A stretch of 64,000 bases of DNA, taken from assembly GCA_021442155.1 (NCBI GenBank), contig CM038214.1, forward strand, positions 23,523,808 to 23,587,807, read 5' to 3'. Positions 12,501 through 23,377 of this stretch are shown one piece after another. Source of the DNA: Cymbidium sinense (lineage: Eukaryota > Streptophyta > Magnoliopsida > Asparagales > Orchidaceae). A program made the position numbers and the translations under genes. Within the stretch, counting starts at the first letter, position 1, and each line of letters starts with the position of its first letter. The notes below the pieces were generated by a model, which was not told the origin of the DNA, did no database searches, and saw only the letters and a program-made list of their open reading frames with translations.

Positions 12501-13807
12501 TAGTTTTAGTTTTAATTTAGTTATTAGTTTTTTTTAATTATTAGTTAGTTATTATATTTAGTTTTAGTTTAGTTATTAGTTATTAATTATTATTATTATT
12601 ATTAATTAGTTTATTAGTTTTACTAATTCATTTTAGTTAGTTATTAGTTTAGTTATTATTAGTTTTTAGTTATTATTATTAGGTTTAGTTTATTTATTAT
12701 TTTATTAATTAGTTATTAGTTTAGTTATTAGTTTATGTTTATTAGTTAGGTTTTTTAGTTAGTTAGTTATTAGTTAGTTAGTTTTCTTAGTTTTGTTTCA
12801 ATTAGCTATTATTAGTTATTAGTTTATTAGTTTCTTAGTTTAGTTATTAATTATTATTATTATTTAGATTTTAGTTTATTATTAGTTTGTTTTTTAGTTT
12901 TAGTTATTATTAGTTAGCTTTTATTAGTTTAGTTATTATTTTATTTTAGTTATTATTATTTTTATTAGTTTTAGTTATTTTTATTATTAGTTATTATCAT
13001 CATTAGTTTATTAGTTTTAGTTATTGGCTTTAGTTATTAAGTTTATTAGTTTAGTTATTTATTATTTTAGTTATTATTATTATTAGTTGGTTATTAGTTA
13101 ATTAAGTTTATTAATTTTAGTTTAGTTTAGCTTTTAGTTTATTAGTTATTTAATTATTAGTTTTATTTAGTTATTCATTTTAATTTTAATTTAGTTTTAT
13201 TTTGTTATTAGTTATTAGTTTAAGTTTTATTAGTTAGTTTTTAGTTTATTAGTTTTATTAGTTTATTAGTTTATTAGTTTATTATTATTACTTTTATTTT
13301 TATTAGTTAGTTAGTTAGTTATTATTACTTTATTAGTTTTTGTTTTATTATTATTAGTTAGTTTAGTTAGTTAATTATTAGTTTAGTTTATTATTATTAT
13401 TAGTATTAGTCAGTTTTTTAGTTTTATTAATTTATTAGTTAGTTAGTTTTAATTTTTAGTTTAGTTTTTATTAGTTTGGTTATTAGTTATTAGTTAGTTA
13501 TTATTAATTAACAATTATTATTAGTTTAGTTATTAATTAAGTTATTATTACTAGTTTTATTAGTTTAGTTAGTTATTTTAGGTTTATTAGTTATTAGTTT
13601 AGTTATTAGTTTTTTTTAGTTTATTAGTTAGTTATTAGTTTAGGTTTAGTTATTAGTTATTTGTTTATTAGTTTACAAGTTTTATTAGTTAGTTGATTTA
13701 TCAATTTTATTTTAGTTATTAGTTTATTATTTTATTTAGTTTAGTTAATTTTATTAGTTATTATTAGTTAGTTATTAGTTTATTAGTTTATTAGTTATTA
13801 TTATTTT

Positions 13808-14834
13808 GACTTGTGACCCAGGTCCATCACCATCACTTACTTTCTATCCTTGAGCTCCCACAAAAAATGCTTCAATTGATTGGATGCAACCCAAGGTGGA
13901 GTCAAGGTTGGTTTCATTCCCCTCTCATAAAGAGAAAAACCTTATCCTTCACCTTCTTGAGCAATTGGCAAAAGAGTGGATGCTTGGGGCTTATACCTTT
14001 CCAATGGCATCAATTTTTGTCCCTCTTCTTTTGTGCCACCCCAAAGCATTCATTCCTTTCACGGCATTTACTCAACCAAGCTTAACCAGAAGGCTATCTT
14101 GATGAAGAGCTCCATTAGCTTCCCACTTTTCCTCACCCTTGAAGATCAAGGTCGAAGACCAAGGTCCTATCCTTCCCTATAACGAGACGAAGGAAGTGAG
14201 ATGCTTGTCTTGCCTCGAGCCCATAGGTCCAGGTAGTGCTCTGGACTAGGATGGTGTTGCTCTACTGAAAACTAGGCTAGGAAATTGGCGTAACTCCATT
14301 CCCTGATGAACCCTTAACCTCTGGTGGTATGCTTGGTTACATGTGGCATCTACTCTGCTTGACTTGAGTGCATACACTAAGGCTATCAAGCGGCGACTTC
14401 TCTTGTCCACTATGGCTTACTAAGCCTTTTCAAGGAACACAATCGATAGAAACCTCCTAAACAAGGTGCAACCACGAGCTTTCTATAATAAATTTCCTAC
14501 TTAGGAAGAGCCCTTCTCAAAGAAAGGAGAGCTGAACCTTCATTAGCTGACTTGGGAATGGAAGAATTTGTGGCCGACCTATCATTCCTACTATTCTTGA
14601 CCCGAAGAAAATTTGAGGGTGGCACAAGTCTGGTGTACAAGAACTTCTCATGTAACTTACATATAGTGGTTTTTGTTTAGAAGCTTTTAGCTATGCCTTA
14701 TATAGTTTCATTTACTATGAAGTAATACTATCAGAAAGTAGTTTAAGCAGTTTTATGTACTTAATTTGATGCTATTACTATTACTATTATTGAAAGATTG
14801 AATTGATGAAAACTACTAACAACTGCTATTACTA
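13808..14834. other. Unassigned complex-sequence island
   Basis: The base composition changes abruptly from the C-poor array to ordinary mixed sequence. The longest open frame is 90 codons on the plus strand (13813-14085), Ser/Leu/Phe-rich with no recognised domain, so I do not call it a gene. The stretch lies just 3' of the gypsy pol remnant, where an integrase would be expected, but I could not see integrase motifs on the minus strand. The texture could also be mitochondrial intergenic DNA. Confidence 0.4.
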
Positions 14835-15254
14835 CTATTTAAGAACTAACTCCTTTGCAAGGTTGGCTAAAGCATATGCCACGATGTTCTCTCCTTGAGG
14901 AATCTTATAAATGGTAACCATTGGGATTTGAGCAAATAACTCCATGGTGTACTTATAGTAGTGATGTAGCTTTAGCTTTATAACCTTATAGGGCCCAACA
15001 ATTTGGTTGATAACTAGTTGAGAATATTTGAAGATCTTGATGTTCTTGATGCTTAGAGTAATGACTAACTCCAGACCGGCAATCAGAGCCTCATATTCAA
15101 TTTTGTTATTGGTGCAAGGATTGGACATATGATATGAGCATCTCATCACATTGCGGTCTAGAGTTATGAGAACTATTCCTACGCCTGCCTTTCCTGGAAT
15201 AGTAGATTGTGGTTCTTCTCCTCTTTGAGAGGAACCCACACCATCAAAGTACAT
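14835..15254 (-). pseudogene. Additional (archaeal-type) RNase H domain of Tat-like element
   Basis: A 139-codon frame with the ordered motifs YFDG, KIEYEALIAGLEL, YSQLVINQIVGPYKV and ENIVAYALANLA. This is the second RNase H found in Tat-lineage pol, which would help degrade template RNA. The first Asp (FDG) and the Glu (YEAL) survive. The aspartates expected in the G-D-S and A-D-A-L contexts are both Tyr here, each explainable by one GAT-to-TAT change, so the domain should be inactive although still open. This long open frame in an otherwise riddled gene is notable. Confidence 0.85.
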
Positions 15255-15657
15255 CTCCCATTATTGAATGCTAGTATCCCCTAAGTTCATGGTTTGATCA
15301 TCGAGGAGATCATCACTAAGCAGTCGAAGAAGTGGGTGTACTACAAAGATATATGTTGGCGCTTGTCCTTTCACCAGGAGCGAAGGTAATGTCAAACTGT
15401 GAGAGGATAATGGACAGTAATGCCAACCAACTGTGTTCTGAGATACTATAGTGGATTGATCTTATAGATTAAGTTCACCTTATAAGGAATCATGTAGTGC
15501 TATATCTTTTAGGATGCAAAGATTAAAGCTAGGCAATGCTTCTCAATGGGTGGATATTTAGCCTCAGTAGGGATTAGATGAAGGTTGAGGTAGTAAAGTG
15601 CATTTTCCTTCCCTTCGCCATTGGCTTGGGCCAATAAAGCACTAAGGGACTCATCTA
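15255..15657 (-). pseudogene. Native gypsy RNase H remnant
   Basis: The minus-strand translation contains YPPIEKHCLALIFAS at 15513-15557, the hallmark helix of the native gypsy RNase H, followed immediately by a stop. Further on, LSQFDITFAPGE (about 15365-15400) matches the end of this domain. Multiple stops and frame changes interrupt it. It lies exactly between the RT connection segment and the second RNase H. Confidence 0.75.
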
Positions 15658-15906
15658 TCATAGCAGTGTAAAGTATGAATGGCTTGCAGGAGCTAGTCGC
15701 ATGTCATCGTAATGCTTGATGTCTTCGAATTCATGCTCACACTTGTCATCCAATTTGAACTTGGCATCCTTTTTGACAAGTGCTGAGAATAGCTGACATC
15801 TTCTCGATAGATTGGATATAAAACATCTTAGATGATATGCCAACTGCCCTTGGAATGATCTGAGTTGAGTTAAACTTTTAGGGGGTGGAATTTCTAATAC
15901 TTCCAT
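15658..15906 (-). pseudogene. RT thumb/connection segment
   Basis: The minus-strand frame reads PPPKSLTQLRSFQGQLAY and then RCFISNLSRRCQLFSALVKK, the well-conserved segment after the gypsy reverse transcriptase palm that leads into RNase H. It is 82 codons long and continuous with the RT remnant upstream and the native RNase H remnant downstream. The ending degenerates near 15658. Confidence 0.85.
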
Positions 15907-16710
15907 GATCTTCTCTAAATTGATTTTGATTCCCCGATGTCAGACAACAAACCTAAGGAATCTTCTTAAAGCTACTCTGAATGCCTTCAAGAGTTCATTT
16001 TAAGGTAAAATTATCTTAACTATTCAAAAACTACACTCAAGTCAAAGAGATGGTCTTCCTTTTCTCTAGACCATGAGATCATACATAACACTTGACTTGA
16101 TGATGAATGAGTTCATCGAAGATTGAGTCATAACTTGTATGTAGCGACATTTTTAAAGCTAAAAGGCATGACCTTATAGCAACAGATTCTGATCAGGGTT
16201 CAAAAAGTAGTGATTTTTTTCTTTTTCTGGGCCATCTTTATTTGGTTATATCCAGATGAGCCATCCATGAAATAGAAGACTACATGAGATGAGGCAATGT
16301 CCACCATCAGCTCTAGGATTGGTAGTGGAAATTCATCTTTTGGACATGTCTTATTTAAATCCCTAAAATCAATGCATTGTGAATTTGACCATTTTTTTTC
16401 TTAATTGGGATGACATTAGCTAACCATGTATGGTATTTTTCTTCTCGGATGAAGGCAGTATCAATCAATTTCTTGACTTTAAAAATGACCTATTGTTATG
16501 TCTTGTCTGTCTAAGAGCTTGCTTTATAGGGTTAGCAGTAGGCTCTATTGCTAGTTTATGGACCGCTACATCAGGAGCCAATCCAAGCATTCATAACTCC
16601 ATGCAAAGCAGTCCTTAAACTCAATCAATAGCCTAACTAAGTCATTAGATTCAATTTCATTCAACAAAGAACTGATGTATGGAGGCATGGATCTTCTTCA
16701 GTTCCTAAGT
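15907..16710 (-). pseudogene. Ty3/gypsy reverse transcriptase core, broken
   Basis: Successive minus-strand frames give FAWSYE (about 16575), then CIDFRDLNKTCPKDEFPLP (about 16385-16330), then FMDGSSGYNQIKM (about 16240), then YKVMPFSFKN. These are the expected ordered motifs of a plant gypsy reverse transcriptase, including the first catalytic aspartate. The second catalytic block (Y-V-D-D) falls at 16069-16091 and is disrupted by what looks like a two-base loss that creates a stop. Several other stops are present. The enzyme would have copied element RNA into DNA; this copy cannot. Confidence 0.85.
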
Positions 16711-16996
16711 TGATTTCCTTTAGCTCATCGATGGATGACTTGATTTCTTCTTTGAACTATGGTGGTGCATCTTTGACTTCAAAATCATCTGGATCATCTG
16801 AAGTTTCTAAGCACAGCTCCTCATATGAGTTAATGTGATTTGAAAAGAACCTATCATATTCCAAATGATTGGTGATGACTAAGCAGTAATCATCATCATC
16901 GACTAGACATAATGTATTGAATCCTAGTCCCGATCTTGATTGAGAGCTTTTGCATATGTTCTTCCATATTCTTTTGAAGTTGTTTGACTTGTGCTT

Positions 16997-17341
16997 TTAC
17001 CAAGTATGTGGGATTATCCCTTTCTTTGCTAAATTATGAACATAAGGCAAGTACCTATCAAAAGATAATTCTATTAAATCTTTATATGAATCATCCTGAA
17101 GTTCTACATCAACTTCTTGACTTGAGGATGATGCTCCCAAAAAGAACCTCTGAGTTATCACACCTCTAGATGACTTAGGGGTTTCCTTAACTATCGAACC
17201 CTCTGCTTTTTGAGAGGAAACTGAGGTTAGAGCTAAGGTTCCTAGCTGATGTATAATTGTTTCACATATAGACTTGGATACACTTATGCTTTGTTTTGGA
17301 GCTTGATCTTCATCGCTATCTAGCTTAAGTGTCACCTCCAA
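16997..17341 (-). pseudogene. Retroelement protease-RT linker fragment
   Basis: A 114-codon minus-strand open frame rich in Ser, Glu and Lys with no recognised domain. It sits between the protease and reverse transcriptase remnants in the same orientation, so it is most likely the variable linker of the same pol gene. The function of this linker is unknown. The beginning at 17341 is only the first Met of a surviving frame and not a real start. Confidence 0.45.
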
Positions 17342-17586
17342 TGGAATCTACGATTGACAAGAATTTGCTAGTGTGCTAACCATATAAGACTCACCCTATG
17401 AACTAGATTCTAAATCTATCTCGATAGCAGGTGTACTCTTGGTAGCTGGGACATATCTTCTATTGGGTGGCCAATAATGAGGTTTCTACCCTATGCCTCT
17501 AAACTGACCTCTTCCTCTTTGTACCCATATGTTGAATGGAGTAACTATGGGTGAAGTCTAATGTCAGCTCCACTTCCTCCTCAAGT

Positions 17587-17990
17587 TTACTCCTTTTTTG
17601 TTTTCTTTTCATTTCTCTTTTCTTTTCTCTTTTCTCTTTCTTTTTTTTTCTTTTTCTCTTTTTTTATTTTAAAACTTTTGCCAAGTTTATGAGAATAGAC
17701 TTGTTGATTTTGAAGGAGGTAGTAAGCCACATCTTCATATATGCTAGCCTCGTGAACTATAAATGGCTTGAGATCTCTTTTGACATAATAGATGATCCCA
17801 CCTCTCACAAACTTCATACACTGATGTAGAGAGGATGGAGCTATGTTGTTCTCATGTATCCATGGTCTCCTAAGCAAAGCGTTGAAAGATGTATCTGAGT
17901 CTATAATGTGAAACTTGGCTTCGGTCTTCTAATCATCTATCTCAAAGGGCAACACAATGGAGCCTTGACCTCACTTTTGGAGTGATTCAA
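17587..17990 (-). pseudogene. Retroelement protease C-terminal region
   Basis: The minus-strand translation includes RRPWIHENN and SSLHQCMKFV, matching the conserved stretch that follows the catalytic site of plant Ty3/gypsy aspartic proteases (normally a G-R-P-W-I-H core). Just upstream the translation reads DTSFNALL, also typical. The open frame runs from 17877 to 17587. Its last 25 or so residues are a Lys/Glu run encoded by a pyrimidine-rich tract at 17585-17660 and are probably not ancestral. The active-site triplet itself is not evident. In the parent element this enzyme would cut the Gag-Pol polyprotein. Confidence 0.7.
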
Positions 17991-20720
17991 TCTTCCCATC
18001 TTAGACTTAGAGTCTTCTAGACAATAAGACTTCCTATTCATAAGACACTTCTAACAATTAAGTAAAGACTTAACCTAAGCTTAAAGACTTAGAAGGGTTA
18101 ACCATAGGATTAGGTTATGCCTTAGGGATTAGGATAATCCACCAACCCTACAACCCAAATCAAATCCATGTTCACCTTCTCAAATCAAACCTCAAGTTTA
18201 ATTCAAACATCAAATTCAAATCCAAATCCAAACCCAAATTTCAAAACCAAATGACTGAAGCCCATGATTAAATTCAAACTTGAAACCCTTCCTAAGCCAT
18301 ATGACCTATCCCATGGACTTAGCCAAATCTTAATCCAATAAATCAAATTAATTGATTTTCTCAAATAAATTTATATCTTCTCAATCATCTTTAATATAAA
18401 TAAAATCTATATTCAAATGATCAAAACTTAGTCAAACTAAATCAAATTAAATCAAAATCCTTCTTAAGCCATAAGACCTATTCCATGGACTTAGCCAAAT
18501 ATTAATCCAAATATAGTCAAACTCAATTGATTTTCTCACAAATAAATCGTATTTTCAATCATCTTCACAAATTAAATCATCAAAACTTAATCAAACCAAA
18601 TCAAAATTCAAACCTAAGCCACATGACCCAACTCCATGGACTTAGCCAAATTCCTTCATTCCAAAACCCAAATTCAATTTATTTTCTCATGAATCAATCA
18701 TACCTTCAATCATATTCACAAATATAAATGAAATCTACAATCATCAAACCAAACCAAAATCAACCCAAGTCATACCCAACTTAACCCTTTTGACTTGAAA
18801 TGTTCAAATGAACCAAAACCTGTTGAACTCCAATTGCAATTTATATATCAATAAATCCATATATAAACTCAACTAAATCAAACTCAACCTAAAATCAAGC
18901 TAACTAAACTCAATTGGTCTACTTGACCCAAATGGCCAACCTATTTGAGCCAAGTTCTAATCTACCCAAATTGGATTGAGCCAAGCCCATCAAAACCTCC
19001 CATCATGATTGTTGATCACCTAAGTTGATCAATTGTATCAATTAGGTCAAACTAAGTCAACTTGGTCATTTGACCAAGTCAACCCTTAACCCATATGAAC
19101 CCAAACTAGCCAAATTGCACCTAAGCCAAATCCCTTGAAAAATGATTCATACCAAGTCAAAATCAATATTTGAATATGACTTGACCTTCAATTGTCAAAC
19201 CAAACCCAATTGGCCCTCTTGACCCAAGTTGACCCAAATTTACCTAAAAGACCAAATTGGGTCAAATCAAAATATAAACCAAATTGATTAACCAAGCTCA
19301 AGTTCATTCTAAATTGATTGTTGAACTTGACTAAAGCCATGATTGGACCCAATTGACTACTTAGCCCAATTGACTTTTAAAGTTCAAGTTGGCATAAATT
19401 AAAACCAAATCCAAATTAATTGAAATCAAAGCCTAAAATCATCTTCAATTGGTCAACTAAACCCAAACCAACACCCAACCTAAGCCAATTTGGCCTCTTT
19501 GGTCAAATTGGTCAATTTAACCCATTTGACCCAAATGAATTCAAATGAGCCAAAATTAAATCTAAGCCAAACTAAACCAAACCAATTGAACCAAAACATC
19601 CCAAATGATCATATGAACTTCACCCAACCTGACCCAATTTGACCTAAATGAGTCAAAAGCCAAACCAAATCAACTCCAATTAACTTGAAATTTGGCCACT
19701 GGCTCATTTCAAATCTACCCAAATCAAATCAATCAAATAATCATTCTACCCTTGGGTCAAGGGCATCACATGAGACAAATCACCCATGTAAGTGGTCATT
19801 TCCATTCCTTAGCCACTTGGTCTCTCAATGGTCCAGGCACCTAGGATCACCCTGGACCCAAGGGGTGGTTGGGTGGCCATGATCCATGGGAGGTGAAATC
19901 ACCTCACCCTCCCCATTTAGCATTTGAAACCCATAGGACACCCATGATTCCTCCTTAGCACCTCCTTCAACCAACCAAGGAGCCAACTCACCTCCTCCTT
20001 ACCCATGACTCCACGAGATGGTTGAATCAAGTCAAACATCCCCATTCAATCATGAAGGGTATACACCCTCATTTCCACTCAACACACACAAAAATAATTC
20101 TAGAGCCTAGCTACCCAAGATGATCCATTAGAGCCATTCCTTAAGTTCAAGCTCATTCATGATCAAAATGCCATTTGTTGCAAAATAAGACACTCCCATT
20201 TCTGACCTAACTTCCCCATTTCTCCATCAAACTCAAATTAACTTTGCACGCACCTTGCCTAGGCCTCATCGAGCAAGAATGAATCATCTCCCAAGCTTCT
20301 TGAGCAATGGAGGTGGGACTTCGATCAAAGTGGAGCTCCAAATCATCAGTTCATGGCCTTTTGAGTGAACATCAAGGAATTGATCCAATTACTGCTCAAC
20401 AGGGCTTTGTCTCCACTAGATGAAGCTTCCTCAATCATTTGAGCCACCGATCTTGAGCTCTGATGAGGTATGCTTCCAAAATTGATCCTTAGGCAAAAAT
20501 GGGTTGGAGCTTTTTGAAGAAAACTTGCATCTCGTGAGATCTTGATCGTTGGATCCCCTCCGATCGATGTCATGAAGGTGTGGGATCCTTTTGGGGTTGA
20601 TCCAAGCTCAGGTAAAATTGGATCAAGTGAGCAATGGCGGCACTCATTCTCCACACTTTTAACGTTGGATAACGCCGTCCGTTCCATGATCGAAATGGAT
20701 GTCATGATTAGATCCACTAG
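17991..20720. other. G-poor CAAAT/TTGACC-rich non-coding tract
   Basis: From about 18100 to 19750 the plus strand is dominated by words such as CCAAAT, TCAAAT, AACCCAA and TTGACC/GGTCAA, with G scarce except in TTGG. No convincing coding sequence is present. At 20280-20720 the composition becomes balanced and a 123-codon minus-strand frame appears (20346-20717), with no recognised domain. Its position upstream of the gypsy pol remnant makes a retroelement leader, decayed gag or terminal repeat the likeliest explanation, but no paired terminal repeats were found. Confidence 0.5.
18291..18765. repeat. Three-copy tandem repeat, 150-172 bp unit
   Basis: Three successive copies begin at about 18293, 18465 and 18615. 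Each starts TAAGCCA, contains CCATGGACTTAGCCAAAT, then a Y-rich TTTTCTCA box, then AATCAT and ATCAAA words. Units are about 172 and 150 bases long and differ by small indels. Confidence 0.85.
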
Positions 20721-22357
20721 ATAATTTATTTTAATCTTATTAAGCTATGGAATTAATCAGCTGTCCAATCTTAGATGGATGGTGGATGAAAAACATCCTC
20801 CACCGCATGTAGGTCGAGTTGATAAGTTTTATGTAGCCAATGCCGCACATGTGGAAAGTGCAGATAAGTTAGGCTTTAAGTAGGCTTAATTAATCATTTT
20901 TTAAGGTTGAAACTCTAAAAAAAATCATGAGGAATAAAAATGCAAAATAAATACTCATTTTAAAGGTATTTCAAAGGAGAATTAATCAAAATTGATCTTA
21001 ACTAATTTTGAACAATAATTAAGGTTTAATTAAGATTTAATTATTAAATTTATTAGCATAATTACTCCTTAATTACTTGACCAATTAGTCCTCAAATTTG
21101 TTGGTTAATGTAATTGGATGACCTCTACCTCCCATGATTTTCTTGGGATTTATTACTCACTTAATTAGGAAAATTGACTAATTAAACCTTACTACTCTTT
21201 TAAGTTAATTAATGATTAATAATCTCATGAATAGTAACAAATTAAATTAAGTTTATTAATCATTATTCAAAGAAGTGAACTAAGGAATAGGTTGGGAGCC
21301 CTTTCCCAAAGTTCATTTCACCCTTTTTTAAAATGAAATTAATTAATATTTAACTAATTAATTAAATCACTTAATCAAATTAAAATCATAATCTCATCAT
21401 ACCTTAATTAATTAAATCATCGGGTTGATCTTTAGGTGTTTAATAACTTAAAGGATTTTAATGAAATTATAGTTAGTCCACATGTGTGCAAAAATCATAA
21501 GAGTAATTAATTTAGTCCCTTAATCTAATTAACATGAGCCAATCATTATTAGCCCATTTTATTTCTTAGGATCATTGCAAGTTTATTTTCCATGCATATC
21601 ATGCTCATAATTATTTAGTTAATTACTTTAAGGGGACATTAGTAAAAGTAATTAATTCATATAATTAAGGGTTCAACTTAATTAACCCATAAAATCAACT
21701 TAATTACATTTCCTTAAATTATATCAAATCACTAATGTGGGAATGGGTTTAAAATAGAAAATGAGGATTTTTGTTCTCCTCTTTAAATCAAATCAAATCC
21801 AAAACTTAATTATTAAAGAAGCTTTGTTTTCTTTAAATAATCTTATTTGATTTGATTGTCCTTAAGAACTAGTTTGGTTGAATGAATCACATGCTTATAT
21901 TTGATTGTCCTCTTTCCAATCATGTTAAATTTGGTATGTCATTTGAATTCATGCATCCGTGTTTTTAAAATCAAGTAAAATAAAATGGATTTCCTTTATG
22001 TAAGCTTGCACGTGTCAATTTAATTTAATATATGTGTGGCTATTATCACTATTAAATCCAAATGTATTTTTCAAAAGCTTATAAATTAATAATAATATGT
22101 GTTATGATGATAGTTATAAATACATAAGAAATGCATGTGCTTATAGCTTAAGTGTTGGAATGTTGAGTTCTCTTCCTCTATTCATGTGTTGATTTATATA
22201 AGATTGAATGGTAATGGGTATATAGTCAGACATCCGGAATGTGAGCTTTAGCTAGCCCCAAGGAGGTCATTTGATTACCTCACCTCCCTGGTTTCTCACT
22301 TGGTTGATGAAATTAAAAGAAAAAATGTTAAATCTAAATTTGTTCTCTGTTAAAAAA
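20721..22357. other. AT-rich non-coding stretch
   Basis: It consists mainly of TTAATTA-type sequence with scattered more complex pieces (for example 20760-20880 and 22200-22310). No open frame of 60 codons and no recognised element. It ends directly at the interstitial telomere-like block. Confidence 0.5.
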
Positions 22358-22800
22358 ACCAAAACCCTAAACCATCAACTAACCTAAACCCTAAACCTAA
22401 AACCTTAAACCCCTAAAAAACCTAAACACTAAACCCTAAACCTCAAACCCTAAACTAACCCTAAACCCTAAACCCTAAAAAGCTAAAAACCTAAAACTAA
22501 ATTAAATAAAATCAAAAAATAAAATAAATAAATAACCCTAAACCAAAATATAATAAAAACTTAAACTAAAACCTAAACCTACACATAAACCTAAACCTAA
22601 TCCTAAATCAAAAAAGAAAATAAAATAAAAAATAAAAACTAAATTAAAATAAAATATATAAAAACCTAAAATAAACTAAAAAATAAAATAAACCTAAAAA
22701 TAAAAAGCCTAAATAACATAAAAACTAAAACTAAAATAAAAATAAAATAAAACTAAAATAAATAAAAAAATTAAAGAAAAACCTAAACCTAAAAAATAAA
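22358..22800 (+). repeat. Interstitial telomere-like repeat block
   Basis: Positions 22358-22490 hold canonical and near-canonical CCCTAAA units. Positions 22490-22800 decay into CCTAAA/AATAAA words, the mirror order of block 1-540 but the same strand sense. The block ends abruptly at 22800, where mitochondrial ccmFN sequence starts. Confidence 0.9.
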
Positions 22801-22802
22801 TC

Positions 22803-23277
22803 TAGTTCCTTCATGAATGAAGTTCGAATCCACAAGGGTTTGTAGAACGAATGAAGTGTACAACTCAGGCCCACTTTTTGTTGAAGAGATAGAATGGAAT
22901 TCCTAATGAAGTTTGAGACAAAGGCACTAGGAAAAGATTCTCTATATCCTTATCACTTTGAGACATTATGGCTTTGGGGTCGACCCTGGTAATAAAGAAG
23001 GAATCCATAAAAATTTGGGATCCAACACCATGACAAAATACTAACTTGATGATTAGACCATGTCCCTGAGATTTGATAAAAGAAAGGTGTATTAGCAGTT
23101 AAGACATTAAAATTGGATAAGTTTCTGGAAGATGACAGAATGAAAGACCAAGGAAAGAAAGAAGGAATGCACAAAAATGCAAGTGCTGCAACAAATTGGT
23201 GGTTGTTTCTTGTGGTAAGTGAATGCAACTGAAAAGATCCGAAATAATGAATAATGAGAGAATGAATTTATTGATAT
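22803..23277 (-). pseudogene. ccmFN: Mitochondrial ccmFN 5' fragment (NUMT)
   Basis: The product is the N-terminal part of CcmF, a membrane protein of the mitochondrial haem lyase that matures cytochrome c. The minus-strand translation shows NVLTANTPFFYQISGTWSNH, then SWCWIPNFYGFLLYYQGRPQ followed by SHNVSK, all diagnostic of plant ccmFN. The amino-terminal part (HYSLF...VAFTYHKKQPP) lies in another frame, so a frameshift separates it. The start codon at 23277 reads ATA. Homology continues in shifted frames to 22803, roughly the first 155 codons, and stops where the telomere-like block begins. It lies about 100 bases downstream of the atp1 3' end on the same strand. Confidence 0.9.
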
Positions 23278-23377
23278 TTTGTGCTAATTTTTGAATTTCT
23301 ACTTTGTTATTTTCATCATCCGAGAACCATAGGATGATCCCAATCTTATTCTTCTTCCATTCTTCCTTGCTCTGGCA

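Larger units (their letters stand above)
1678..13807. repeat. About 12 kb TTAG/TTA low-complexity array
   Basis: The plus strand consists almost entirely of TTAG, TTTAG, TTTTAG and TTA words in irregular order. C is almost absent, at roughly one per 60 bases or fewer by eye, so the two strands differ sharply in composition. No open frame of 60 codons exists on either strand, because TAG and TAA saturate all frames. Pure TTA runs occur at about 6130-6182, 7403-7430 and 7676-7700. The words resemble plant telomere units (TTTAGGG) stripped of their G runs, but in the opposite sense to the block at 1-540. Longer duplications of 0.1-0.2 kb can be followed inside it, so it grew at least partly by segmental duplication. 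Confidence 0.9.
14835..17990 (-). mobile_element. Ty3/gypsy retroelement pol remnant (Tat/Ogre-like)
   Basis: Reading the minus strand, domains appear in the order protease, reverse transcriptase, native RNase H, then a second RNase H. An additional RNase H after the native one is characteristic of the plant Tat lineage (Tat, Ogre, Retand). The frame is broken many times. No integrase is seen downstream, no clear gag upstream, and I could not find a primer binding site or paired long terminal repeats. It is a dead internal fragment, probably trimmed when the neighbouring sequences were joined. Confidence 0.85.

Noticed and set aside
1678..13807. CRISPR-like array
   Set aside because: Repeats are short, irregular and contiguous, with no constant-length unique spacers. 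The context is a plant nuclear genome.
13813..14182. Overlapping plus-strand frames of 68-90 codons
   Set aside because: Three frames overlap over the same DNA with no recognised domain or conserved start, so there is no basis for choosing one.
17551..17829. 92-codon plus-strand frame with a Phe/Leu-rich membrane-like stretch
   Set aside because: It is antisense to the gypsy protease remnant, and the hydrophobic run is just a pyrimidine tract.
20346..20717. 123-codon minus-strand open frame
   Set aside because: No recognisable domain; it sits in a likely retroelement leader or terminal repeat, and an opposite-strand frame overlaps it.
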